Shown here piece after piece: positions 1-7,896 of a DNA stretch of 34,510 bases. Source of the stretch: an uncultured Bacteroidales bacterium. Lineage in GTDB: Bacteria; Bacteroidota; Bacteroidia; Bacteroidales; FEN-979. The translations under genes and the position numbers were made by a program. Position 1 is the first letter of the stretch; each line of letters starts with the position of its first letter. Below the pieces are notes generated by a model. That model searched no databases and was not told where the DNA came from. It worked only from the letters and a program-made list of their open reading frames with translations. Location: NCBI GenBank assembly GCA_903885595.1, contig CAISJJ010000428.1, positions 1 to 34,510 of the forward strand, given 5' to 3'.

Positions 1-2
1 AA

Positions 3-130
3 TTTCGCTACCTCGCTATTTCGCTACCTCGCTATTTCGCTACCTCGCTATTTCGCTACCTCGCTATTTCGCTACCTCGCTATTTCGCTACCTCGCTATT
101 TCGCTACCTCGCTATTTCGCTACCTCGCTA
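3..130. repeat. 16-bp tandem repeat array, 8 perfect copies
   Basis: The unit TTTCGCTACCTCGCTA repeats eight times without a mismatch. Each unit is itself two 8-bp halves, TTTCGCTA and CCTCGCTA, that differ only in their first two bases, so the array behaves as sixteen alternating octamers. There are no spacers, so this is a minisatellite and not a CRISPR. It ends 33 bp before the start codon of the alanine-dehydrogenase-like gene, so it lies in or just upstream of that gene's promoter region. A change in copy number could alter promoter spacing. The true left end may lie outside the window. Confidence 0.95.
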
Positions 131-163
131 TTTATTTTTATCTTCGTCTAAATTTTAGTAACC

Positions 164-1387
164 ATGGAAGATCCTCGCCCGGAGTATATCCGCATGTCGC
201 CGGCTGAGCGGTTGATGCCGCAGGAAGAGATGCTGGAAGTGGCTCGCCAGAGAAGCAGCCTTTTAATCGGTGTTCCAAAAGAGTTATCTCCGCAAGAAAA
301 CCGCGTTTCGCTCGTTCCCGATGGTGTTGCACTTCTTTGTCGCAACGGGCACGAGGTAATGGTTGAGGCGGGTGCCGGAATTACTGCCCATTTCAGCGAT
401 CATGAATACAGCGAGGCCGGGGCTCACGTTGTTTGTTCGCCCAGGGAGGTTTACAAAGCAGACATAATCCTGAAAGTAGGACCTGTAACCCGTGAAGAAA
501 TGGAGTGGTTAAGGCCGAAACAAACGTTGATCTCAGCCATCCAGGTCTCGATGCAGAGCGAGGAATATTTTCGCACCTTGCTTTCAAAGAAAGTGACCGC
601 ACTCGCATTTGAAACGATCCGTGACAGGACCAATCAACTGGCTATTATCAGGGCGATGAGTGAAATAGCTGGCAGTACCTCCATATTTATTGCTGCAGAA
701 TACCTCGCCAATCCGGATTTTGGCAGGGGAAAAATGTTTGGCGGTTTTACAGGAATAACCCCGTCAGAGGTCGTTATTATTGGTGCAGGAACTGTCGGAG
801 AATTTGCCGCCCGTTCGGCCATTGGCCTGGGAGCGCTTGTCAAGGTTTTTGATAACTCAGTCTACCGGCTGCGCCGCCTTCAGAGCAACCTTGGCATGCG
901 GGTGTTTACATCGATATTGCATCCGAAAGTACTTATAGAAGCGCTTCGCACCGCTGATGTCCTCATCGGGGCCATCCATGCACATGAAGGCAGAACTCCA
1001 TGCATTATCAGCGAGGAGATGATCAAGCAGATGAAGGATGGAACGGTGGCCATCGATGTCAGCATTGACCAGGGCGGATGTTTTGAAACATCACGACCAA
1101 CCACGCATAAATCGCCGGTATATAAGGTTCACGGCGTAACACATTATGCGGTTCCCAATATTCCATCAAAGGTTCCGCATACTGCTTCACAGGCATTGAA
1201 CAATATTATCGTGCCAATCATCCTCGATATCGGGTCGGAAGGGGGAATCGAAAACCTTCTGAAGCGTGATTTCGGCGTCAGGCAGGGCGTTTACATCTAT
1301 AATGGTATCCTAACCAACCTTTACATCAGCAAGTCATATAATCTGCCATTCCAGGATATCAGTCTCCTGATGGCCGTTTTTCATTAA
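164..1387 (+). CDS. ald: alanine dehydrogenase / transhydrogenase-alpha (PntA N-terminal) family protein
   Basis: Predicted soluble NAD(H)-dependent oxidoreductase, most likely reversible deamination of L-alanine to pyruvate and ammonium. The substrate domain begins with IGVPKE at about residue 35, after an N-terminal extension of about 34 residues. The Rossmann motif GAGTVG is at 207-212, and a DVSIDQGGCFETS stretch near 298-310 and HYAVPNIPS near 327-335 are typical of the family. The length of 407 residues is longer than the usual ~370 because of the extension and a C-terminal tail. One oddity is that the LHLA stretch carrying the catalytic histidine of classical alanine dehydrogenases reads SAIQVSM here (Gln127), so the exact substrate is not certain. 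A weak -7-like box (TATCTTCG, 139-146) precedes it. aroB follows after 15 bp, so the genes are probably co-transcribed. Confidence 0.8.
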   Translation: MEDPRPEYIRMSPAERLMPQEEMLEVARQRSSLLIGVPKELSPQENRVSLVPDGVALLCRNGHEVMVEAGAGITAHFSDHEYSEAGAHVVCSPREVYKADIILKVGPVTREEMEWLRPKQTLISAIQVSMQSEEYFRTLLSKKVTALAFETIRDRTNQLAIIRAMSEIAGSTSIFIAAEYLANPDFGRGKMFGGFTGITPSEVVIIGAGTVGEFAARSAIGLGALVKVFDNSVYRLRRLQSNLGMRVFTSILHPKVLIEALRTADVLIGAIHAHEGRTPCIISEEMIKQMKDGTVAIDVSIDQGGCFETSRPTTHKSPVYKVHGVTHYAVPNIPSKVPHTASQALNNIIVPIILDIGSEGGIENLLKRDFGVRQGVYIYNGILTNLYISKSYNLPFQDISLLMAVFH

Positions 1388-1402
1388 CCCTGCAGACGTG
1401 CC

Positions 1403-2569
1403 ATGATGAAACTTTCGAACCGGATTCATTCCATCGACCGTACCCCGATCTATTTCGGGAATGATGCCCTTGTGAAAATTGACCCGTTCATCCGTACTTT
1501 GCAAACCTTTCACCATGCAATGATTCGTGGAGGTCAGGATGCAGCAGGACCTCCTGTTGGACCTGCAATCTTTATACTGGTTGATCCTGATACAAGGAAA
1601 CATTGTCTGCCACTATTGCTTCAGCATTCTGATGTCATGGCAGGTGCAAAGGTGATGGAAATAGAAGGAGGAGAACAATCCAAATCTATTGCTAAAGCAG
1701 AAAAACTGTGGAATGAACTGCTGTTGGCCGGCGCAGGCCGAAACAGTTTACTGGTGAATCTGGGTGGCGGTGTTGTGAGCGACCTGGGTGGGTTTGTCGC
1801 TGCAGGATACCAGCGCGGCATCAGTTACCTCAATATTCCCACCACCCTCATTGGCCAGGCGGATGCGGCCATCGGAGGCAAGACAGGCGTTAACCTCGGA
1901 CATATCAAAAACCAGGTTGGTTTTTTCTATGCGCCTAAAGCGGTTTTTGTCTTTCCCGGATTTCTGAACACCTTACCTGAGGAACAGTTGCGCTCAGGTT
2001 TGGCCGAAGTAATCAAAAGTGCACTGATCAGCGATGCGGCGCTCTGGCGGAAAATCCTCAAACATCCTGTCGGAGCGCTCCTTAAAATGCCTGTCGATCG
2101 TGGTTTGTGGGTTAACCTGATTGCCAGTACGATAAAGTTTAAAAACAAGGTAGTTGTGCAGGATTACCGGGAGCGAAAACTTCGAAAAGCGCTCAATTTC
2201 GGCCATACGATCGGCCATGCCCTGGAGGGTTATTCGCAAACCGGTCATGGTGAACCACTTTTGCATGGTGACGCCGTGGCAGCAGGAATGGTCTGTGCAG
2301 CCTGGCTTTCTCATCGTAAAACTGGTCTTTCATCTGAAGATCTGAATGCGATCAGGACTTATATTGGGGAGGGTTTTCCACCTTTCCCTGTTAACCGGTT
2401 ATCTTCACCTGACATCATGGAAATTATGATGCATGATAAGAAGAATCGCAACGGGCAATTTCAATTTACCCTGATTTCAAAACCCGGTCATCCGCTGATC
2501 AATATCTATTGTAATCATGAGGAAATTTTTGAAGCTCTTACCACCTTGTCAGGGTGGGGGCTGCGTTAA
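1403..2569 (+). CDS. aroB: 3-dehydroquinate synthase
   Basis: Second enzyme of the shikimate pathway, converting DAHP to 3-dehydroquinate with NAD+ and a divalent metal (Zn or Co) in the cytoplasm. The NAD-binding glycine-rich stretch GGGVVSDLGGF lies near residue 116, followed by the family signature IPTTLIGQADAAIGGKTGVN. Metal ligands are visible as Glu in SGLAEVIKSAL, His in NFGHTIGHALE and His in LLHGDAVAAGM. The length of 388 residues is slightly above the usual ~360, with extra residues near the N terminus. The start is ATG ATG at 1403. It lies 15 bp after the upstream oxidoreductase gene and 11 bp before the preferred aroA start, so aroB and aroA look like one transcription unit feeding chorismate synthesis. 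Confidence 0.95.
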   Translation: MMKLSNRIHSIDRTPIYFGNDALVKIDPFIRTLQTFHHAMIRGGQDAAGPPVGPAIFILVDPDTRKHCLPLLLQHSDVMAGAKVMEIEGGEQSKSIAKAEKLWNELLLAGAGRNSLLVNLGGGVVSDLGGFVAAGYQRGISYLNIPTTLIGQADAAIGGKTGVNLGHIKNQVGFFYAPKAVFVFPGFLNTLPEEQLRSGLAEVIKSALISDAALWRKILKHPVGALLKMPVDRGLWVNLIASTIKFKNKVVVQDYRERKLRKALNFGHTIGHALEGYSQTGHGEPLLHGDAVAAGMVCAAWLSHRKTGLSSEDLNAIRTYIGEGFPPFPVNRLSSPDIMEIMMHDKKNRNGQFQFTLISKPGHPLINIYCNHEEIFEALTTLSGWGLR

Positions 2570-2580
2570 CCTGCGAACAA

Positions 2581-3840
2581 ATGAAATCTATTCTCATCAG
2601 CAAGCAAGATAAAATTTTAAAGGGAACCATATCGCTTCCCGCTTCAAAAAGCATCAGCAACCGGTTGCTGATGATCAGGGCCATGAGCGGTAAGGATTTC
2701 TGCATCAGCAATTTATCTGATGCCGATGATACCCGTTTGCTGCAAAAGCTGATTGCCCTTGTCTCAGTTGGTCCGGGACGGAAAAATGTTTTGGAACTGG
2801 ATGCTGCCAATGCAGGGACCGTCATGCGTTTTCTTACCGCATGGCTAGCCATAAAACCCGGGAAATGGGTGCTTACCGGTTCTGAACGCATGAAGCAACG
2901 CCCCATCGGGATCCTGGTTGAAGCGTTGAAACACCTGGGCGCCACGATCGATTATCTTGCGAAACCCGGTTACCCCCCGTTGCTCATTACCGGTTCTTTC
3001 TTGTCGGAAACGGAGGTGACCATTGATCCCGGAGTCAGCAGCCAGTATACCACTGCGTTGTTGTTGCTGGCACCCTATCTTCCCCATGGACTTATCCTGC
3101 ATTTAAAGGGAAGAAATGTATCAACACCCTACGTTGAAATGACGATCCGTTTAATGGAGATTTTCGGGGCGAGGATCAAAGCCGGAAAAACACGGATCCA
3201 TGTAAAACCGGGAACATATAATCCTTCTGAGTATATGGTGGAATCCGATTGGTCGTCGGCCGCCTTCTGGTATGAATCTGCCGTATTTGCTGATGAAGTT
3301 GATCTTGAACTCGAAGGATTGAAATTTGAAAGTCTCCAGGGTGATTCCATTTTGCCGGTCATCTATCAGAATTTTGGCATCAGAACGGAGTTTACCCATA
3401 CCGGCGTCAGGCTGACCAAAGTTCACAAAAAAATTGATGGGTTCTATTTCGATTTTACCGATTATCCTGATATAGCCCAATCTGTGATTGTCACCTGTGC
3501 CGGACTTGGTATCCGTGGCAGGTTCGAAGGGCTGAAGAGCCTGCAGATCAAAGAAACAGACAGGCTGCGGGCTCTAAAGAATGAAATCGAAAAACTGGGA
3601 ATTAAGGTCGTGGTCACTGATAAAGGGGACGCCATGCCTGCCCTGGAGATCAGCGCGTCAAAACCAGTCGTCAAGTCAGGCATTGCTTTTGAAACATATG
3701 GCGATCACAGGATGGCGATGACCATGGCTCCGATGGCATTGAAATTGGGCACACTGAAAATCCTCAACCCTGATGTGGTGGAAAAATCATACCCCCAATT
3801 TTGGGAACATTTGAAAGTTACAGGATTTGAAATAGCGTAA
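2581..3840 (+). CDS. aroA: 3-phosphoshikimate 1-carboxyvinyltransferase (EPSP synthase)
   Basis: Transfers the enolpyruvyl group of PEP to shikimate-3-phosphate, the sixth shikimate-pathway step. Visible hallmarks are the substrate-binding SKSISNR motif close to the N terminus, NAGTVMRF (the NAGT loop), a SERMKQRPIG stretch, the KETDRL motif, the YGDHRMAM motif and the C-terminal EKSYPQFW. I chose the ATG at 2581, giving 419 residues, because it starts with a short lead into the KGTISLPASKS strand. An in-frame GTG at 2554 would overlap aroB by 16 bp and add nine unconserved residues. It follows aroB directly and ends before a 112-bp gap that carries its own promoter-like box, so it probably ends this operon. 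Confidence 0.94.
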   Translation: MKSILISKQDKILKGTISLPASKSISNRLLMIRAMSGKDFCISNLSDADDTRLLQKLIALVSVGPGRKNVLELDAANAGTVMRFLTAWLAIKPGKWVLTGSERMKQRPIGILVEALKHLGATIDYLAKPGYPPLLITGSFLSETEVTIDPGVSSQYTTALLLLAPYLPHGLILHLKGRNVSTPYVEMTIRLMEIFGARIKAGKTRIHVKPGTYNPSEYMVESDWSSAAFWYESAVFADEVDLELEGLKFESLQGDSILPVIYQNFGIRTEFTHTGVRLTKVHKKIDGFYFDFTDYPDIAQSVIVTCAGLGIRGRFEGLKSLQIKETDRLRALKNEIEKLGIKVVVTDKGDAMPALEISASKPVVKSGIAFETYGDHRMAMTMAPMALKLGTLKILNPDVVEKSYPQFWEHLKVTGFEIA

Positions 3841-3914
3841 ATATTTGGTGCCCCGAAACCAAAATTGACTAATTTTGAAAAAAATATTTTACCACAGTCA
3901 AATCGGATTTTTAA

Positions 3915-3922
3915 TAGTTTTG
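3915..3922 (+). promoter_or_regulatory. Bacteroidota-type -7 promoter box (TAGTTTTG)
   Basis: TAGTTTTG fits the Bacteroidota primary sigma -7 consensus TAnnTTTG and sits about 30 bp before the ATG at 3953. No convincing -33 TTG is present at the usual 19-21 bp spacing, so this rests on the -7 box alone. It merges into the 7-bp-period repeat that fills the rest of the leader. Confidence 0.45.
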
Positions 3923-3946
3923 AATTTTGATTTTTGAACTTTGATT
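3919..3946. repeat. 7-bp-period degenerate repeat (about four units)
   Basis: Consecutive heptamers read TTTGAAT, TTTGATT, TTTGAAC and TTTGATT. The array fills the leader directly upstream of the start codon at 3953 and overlaps the -7-like box. It belongs to the group of intergenic heptamer arrays seen elsewhere in the window. Confidence 0.7.
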
Positions 3947-3952
3947 TTTTAA

Positions 3953-4672
3953 ATGTTAGTTGATATCTTCATACCCTGCTTCGTCGATCAAATCTACCCT
4001 GATACAGGGTTAAACATGGTTAAAATCCTTGAAAAACTGGATGTCAGCGTGAACTACAATGGCAATCAGACTTGTTGTGGACAGATGGCCTTTAACAGTG
4101 GTTTCTGGGATGAAGCAAAGAGAATGGGCGAGAAATTCCTGAAAGATTTTCCCAACGACCGCCCCATTGTTGGCCCATCGGCATCCTGTATAGGTTATAT
4201 ACGTAATTATTATGGATGGCTGTTTCACAATACGGCCTATCATCTCGAGTATAAGCAGTTAAAAAAGAACATTTTCGAGTTCACCGATTTTTTGGTGAAT
4301 GAGCTTAAAGTTACCGATGTTGGCGCCACATTTCCTCATGTGGTTACCTATCACGATTCATGTGCCGCACTACGCGAATACAAACTGAAGGATGAACCAA
4401 GGCGATTGCTGGCAAAGGTTGACGGGCTTGAATTGCGTGAAATGAAAGAGAATGAAGTGTGCTGCGGATTCGGTGGTACATTCGCTGCTAAATTTGAACC
4501 CATTTCATCGGCGATGGCCGAACAGAAGGTAAACAGGGCGCTTGAAACGGGAGCGGAATATATTGTTTCAACCGATTCTTCCTGTCTGATGAATCAGCAG
4601 TCATACATTGATAAGCATAATCTCCCCATCCAAACCATCCACATCATTGATGTACTTGCCTCGGGCTGGTAG
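3953..4672 (+). CDS. (Fe-S)-binding LutA/YkgE-family cysteine-rich (CCG) protein
   Basis: Cytosolic 239-residue protein with two cysteine-rich CCG domains, the type found in LutA/YkgE, glycolate oxidase subunit GlcF and heterodisulfide reductase subunit B. First repeat: Cys9, Cys41-Cys42-Gly and Cys79. Second repeat: Cys137 (HDSC), Cys170-Cys171-Gly and Cys211. Such proteins bind an iron-sulfur cluster and act in electron transfer, as in L-lactate oxidation by the LutABC complex. The length matches LutA. The usual partners LutB and LutC are not adjacent, and tex follows 36 bp downstream, so a lactate-oxidation role is inferred from the family only and the physiological partner is unknown. Confidence 0.85.
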   Translation: MLVDIFIPCFVDQIYPDTGLNMVKILEKLDVSVNYNGNQTCCGQMAFNSGFWDEAKRMGEKFLKDFPNDRPIVGPSASCIGYIRNYYGWLFHNTAYHLEYKQLKKNIFEFTDFLVNELKVTDVGATFPHVVTYHDSCAALREYKLKDEPRRLLAKVDGLELREMKENEVCCGFGGTFAAKFEPISSAMAEQKVNRALETGAEYIVSTDSSCLMNQQSYIDKHNLPIQTIHIIDVLASGW

Positions 4673-4708
4673 ATCCAACATATTATAAGGCACTGTGACA
4701 CTTGTTCG

Positions 4709-6862
4709 ATGATCAGCGAAAAATATACTAACATCATTGCAGCAGAGTTTCATGTTGGCGCGGGTTTCGTCCAGAATACCATTAACCTGCTTGAGAGTGG
4801 CGCTACAATCCCTTTTATTGCACGTTACCGCAAAGAGATGACCGGATCGATGGATGAGGTGGTAATAGCCCAGGTCAGGGACCGGTTGTCGCAACTCAAA
4901 GACCTGGATGCGCGCCGGGCAGCGATCCTGAAATCACTTACCGAGCAGGAAAAACTTACCCCGGAGCTTGAAACAGCAGTTGTAAATGCAGCCACAATGG
5001 CCGAACTGGAGGATATCTACCTGCCATACAAACCAAAGCGAAAAACGAGGGCGAGTATGGCCCGTGAAAAGGGACTGGAACCTTTGGCTGATCTGATTTT
5101 TTCGCAGCGGTATGACGATATAGAACAGCGTGCAGTAAAATTCATCAATCCCGAAACAGGGGTTAATTCTGTTCAGGAGGCCATACAGGGAGCCCTTGAT
5201 ATCCTTGCTGAAACAATCAATGAGGACGCTTATGCCCGCAAACGGATCCGCCATTTGTTTGAAAGGGAGGCGCAGATATCATCAAGGATGGTGAAGGGAA
5301 AAGATCAGGATGGGATAAACTTTGAAATGTATTTTGATTACCATGAGCCGCTGCTCAAGGCGCCATCACACCGAGTACTGGCTATGTTCCGCGGGGAAAA
5401 TGAAGGATTCCTGCGTGTTTCTGTCGAAGTAAAGGATGAGATTGCGCAGGAAATCCTGGAAAGAATTTTTGTAAAAGGGAATAATTCCTCATCCGGATTG
5501 GTCAAAAAAGCCATTGCCGACAGTTGTAAGCGCTTGTTGTTTCCCTCCATTGAAACGGAGATGCGCCAGAGGGCCAAGCTAAAGGCCGATAAGGAGGCCA
5601 TCAGGGTGTTTGCTGAAAACATGCGGCAACTGCTGCTGGCGCCACCGCTTGGTCAAAAAAATGTTTTGGCCATCGACCCGGGTTTCAGGACCGGATGCAA
5701 AGTTGTGTGCCTCGACAAACAAGGGAAACTTGTTCATAACGAGACCATTTATCCGCATCCGCCCCAGAATGAGGTAAAAGAGTCCATCCATAAGATCAAG
5801 AGCCTGGTCAACGCCTATAAAATTGAAGCCATTGCCATTGGGAACGGCACTGCCGGCCGCGAAACTGAACGTCTGATCAGGGCTATCCCATTCGATCGTG
5901 AAGTGATTGCCCTGGCGGTGAATGAAAGCGGCGCTTCGGTCTATTCTGCATCGGCTGTGGCGCGCAAGGAGTTTCCCGATTATGATGTTACCGTGCGCGG
6001 TTCAGTCTCTATTGGCCGCCGGCTTATGGATCCACTGGCTGAATTGGTCAAAATTGAACCCAAATCAATCGGGGTCGGCCAGTATCAGCACGATGTTGAC
6101 CAAACGGCCCTGATGCAAAGTCTTGAAGACACCGTGGTGAGCTGTGTAAATAAGGTGGGTGTGGAGGTAAATACGGCAAGCGAGGAACTGCTTGCTTACG
6201 TTTCGGGGCTGGGCCCTAATCTTGCAAAGAACATTATCGGCTACCGGAATGAAAATGGCCCTTTCAAATCCCGAAGCGAATTCAGGAAAGTAAACCGCTT
6301 CGGGGAAAAGGCATTTGAACAGTCAGCCGGTTTTCTGCGCATCCGTGATGCGAAAAATCCGCTTGATCGCAGTTCGGTTCACCCTGAAAGTTATCCTGTG
6401 GTTGATCAGATGGCCCAAAAGCTCGACTGCACGGTCGATGACCTGATGACAAAGGCAGAACTCAGATCACAGATAAAACTTGAAGAGTTTGTGACCCATC
6501 AGGTTGGGATGCCTACCCTGCAGGATATCAAGCTGGAACTGGCCAAACCTGGCCGTGATCCACGCCAGCAGTTCGAGATGTTCGAATTTGATAAGTATAT
6601 CCATTCTATTGGCGACCTGCGCAAGGGAATGAAACTATCGGGGATTGTGACAAACATTACCAATTTTGGCATCTTTGTCGACCTGGGTGTTCACCAGGAC
6701 GGACTCGTGCACATCAGCCAGCTTGCCGATCGTTTTGTAAAGGATCCGAATGATGTGGTAAAGCTGAATCAAAAAGTAAAGGTTGAAGTACTGGAAGTTG
6801 ACATGGATCGCAAACGCATCCAGCTGACCATGAAAGGGCAGGATACTAAGACGGAGGTTTAG
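4709..6862 (+). CDS. tex: Tex family RNA-binding transcription accessory protein
   Basis: Cytoplasmic nucleic-acid-binding protein of 717 residues, within the usual family length of about 710-780. The order is the N-terminal helical Tex region (about 1-310), a YqgF/RNase H-like domain starting at AIDPGFRTG (Asp323), helix-hairpin-helix segments around 490-550 (SGLGPNLAKNIIGYR), and an S1 RNA-binding domain from about residue 635 to 708, with the GIVTNITNFGIFVDLG and DGLVHISQL motifs. Tex proteins affect transcription and RNA metabolism and are linked in some species to toxin expression or stress survival; the exact activity is not settled. It starts at the ATG at 4709, 36 bp after the Fe-S gene, and could be co-transcribed with it. 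Confidence 0.95.
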   Translation: MISEKYTNIIAAEFHVGAGFVQNTINLLESGATIPFIARYRKEMTGSMDEVVIAQVRDRLSQLKDLDARRAAILKSLTEQEKLTPELETAVVNAATMAELEDIYLPYKPKRKTRASMAREKGLEPLADLIFSQRYDDIEQRAVKFINPETGVNSVQEAIQGALDILAETINEDAYARKRIRHLFEREAQISSRMVKGKDQDGINFEMYFDYHEPLLKAPSHRVLAMFRGENEGFLRVSVEVKDEIAQEILERIFVKGNNSSSGLVKKAIADSCKRLLFPSIETEMRQRAKLKADKEAIRVFAENMRQLLLAPPLGQKNVLAIDPGFRTGCKVVCLDKQGKLVHNETIYPHPPQNEVKESIHKIKSLVNAYKIEAIAIGNGTAGRETERLIRAIPFDREVIALAVNESGASVYSASAVARKEFPDYDVTVRGSVSIGRRLMDPLAELVKIEPKSIGVGQYQHDVDQTALMQSLEDTVVSCVNKVGVEVNTASEELLAYVSGLGPNLAKNIIGYRNENGPFKSRSEFRKVNRFGEKAFEQSAGFLRIRDAKNPLDRSSVHPESYPVVDQMAQKLDCTVDDLMTKAELRSQIKLEEFVTHQVGMPTLQDIKLELAKPGRDPRQQFEMFEFDKYIHSIGDLRKGMKLSGIVTNITNFGIFVDLGVHQDGLVHISQLADRFVKDPNDVVKLNQKVKVEVLEVDMDRKRIQLTMKGQDTKTEV

Positions 6863-6890
6863 ACGTTTATACGGAATAGGGCAGTGGGAT

Positions 6891-6952
6891 GTAAAATTCA
6901 AAATGTAAAATTCAAAATTCAAAATGCAAAGGTCAAATCAGAAATTCAAAAT
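6891..6952. repeat. 7-bp-period AT-rich repeat, intergenic
   Basis: From about 6893 the sequence reads in heptamers: AAAATTC, AAAATGT, AAAATTC, AAAATTC, AAAATGC, AAAGGTC and further decayed copies. It occupies the gap between tex and the outer-membrane barrel gene. The copies are imperfect and grow more divergent to the right. Confidence 0.8.
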
Positions 6953-7026
6953 AAGGGATCTGGAGCCGGGAAATGAAAACCAGAAACCGAAAGGATAACT
7001 TCAGTTTAATTTCAAAATGTTAACAT

Positions 7027-7068
7027 CATAAATCATAAATCGTATATCGTAAATCGTAAATCGTAAAT
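7027..7068. repeat. 7-bp-period repeat running into a start codon
   Basis: Six consecutive heptamers read CATAAAT, CATAAAT, CGTATAT, then CGTAAAT three times. The last two bases of the sixth unit are the first two bases of the ATG of the next gene. The same unit places TAA directly before that ATG. There is therefore no room for a Shine-Dalgarno sequence outside the repeat. Confidence 0.85.
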
Positions 7069-7759
7069 GAAGCTCTCCCATCTAACCATTCTCCTCCTCC
7101 TCCTCCTTGGTGCTGTTTTTCCATCTGAAAAATTGTTTTCCCAACGGATTTTGGGCGCTGTAAGCGTTGGTATGAACCTGACGCAGGTTGATGGGGATGA
7201 TTTTTTTGGCTTCAATAAGATAGGGCTTAATGTAGGGCCCATGGTCATTTTGCCTTTCGGGAAAAATAAAAACTGGTCAGTAAGTATGGAGCTATTGTAT
7301 AGCCAGAAGGGAAGTTATCATAAGGGATCAAGTGATTCTATAATTTCCTATACCTATAAACTCGTTCAGGATTATGCCGAAATTCCTGTTTTAGTCCATT
7401 TCACTGATAAAAAATTGATTTCCGGCGGTGTCGGTTTCTGTTATGGCCAGCTGATAAACTACAAGGAAACCCATAACAGTTTTTATGATACCCTTTATCA
7501 ATATCAAACCGGATTGGCAAATAATGAAATTTCGGTAATTGCCGATCTGCAGATCCGTTTATGGAGTAAGCTATGGGCTAATCTTCGCTACCAGTATTCA
7601 ATGAGAAGCAACCGGACAGTAATTGTTGACAATCCCTATAATTATCCGCGGCAACCAGAAACCCGATACCAGTACAACAATGTTATCACTGTGAGGCTAA
7701 CCTGGGTTTTTAACCAGCCAAAGATTGAAAAGCGAAAAAAACAGGAGAGCGGGAATTAA
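7067..7759 (+). CDS. outer-membrane beta-barrel protein (PorT-like), secreted
   Basis: A 230-residue protein with a clear signal peptide: MKLSHLT, a run of leucines, and a likely cleavage near FSQ at residues 24-26. The mature part alternates hydrophobic and aromatic strands (GAVSVGMNLTQVDGD, WSVSMELLYSQKGSY, VRLTWVF near the end), with the 'YAEIPVLVHF' strand typical of the PorT-like outer-membrane barrel family. This predicts a small 8-strand barrel in the outer membrane; no transport substrate can be deduced. The start is forced because an in-frame TAA immediately precedes the ATG. The short lysine-rich C terminus runs beyond the last strand. It is flanked on both sides by heptamer arrays and converges on the NlpC/P60 gene. 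Confidence 0.8.
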   Translation: MKLSHLTILLLLLLGAVFPSEKLFSQRILGAVSVGMNLTQVDGDDFFGFNKIGLNVGPMVILPFGKNKNWSVSMELLYSQKGSYHKGSSDSIISYTYKLVQDYAEIPVLVHFTDKKLISGGVGFCYGQLINYKETHNSFYDTLYQYQTGLANNEISVIADLQIRLWSKLWANLRYQYSMRSNRTVIVDNPYNYPRQPETRYQYNNVITVRLTWVFNQPKIEKRKKQESGN

Positions 7760-7820
7760 AAAGAAGGCAAAATGCAAAATGCAAAGTGCAAATCGCGGGT
7801 TGTCACCTCCTGTCGCTTGT

Positions 7821-7894
7821 CATTAGGCATTAGGCAATAGGCAATAGGCATTAGCCAATAGCCATTGGTCATTGGTCATTGGTAATTGGTCATT
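7821..7894. repeat. 7-bp-period repeat between convergent genes
   Basis: About ten heptamers run in register: CATTAGG twice, CAATAGG twice, CATTAGC, CAATAGC, CATTGGT three times, AATTGGT and a partial CATT. The sequence drifts gradually from one end to the other, as expected when neighbouring copies duplicate and mutate. It fills the gap between the 3' ends of the barrel gene and the NlpC/P60 gene. Confidence 0.9.
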
Positions 7895-7896
7895 CC

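Noticed and set aside
3..130. CRISPR array
   Set aside because: The 16-bp units are directly adjacent with no spacers, and no cas genes are present.
2554..2580. GTG at 2554 as the aroA start
   Set aside because: It overlaps aroB and adds nine unconserved residues; ATG 2581 is closer to the conserved fold.
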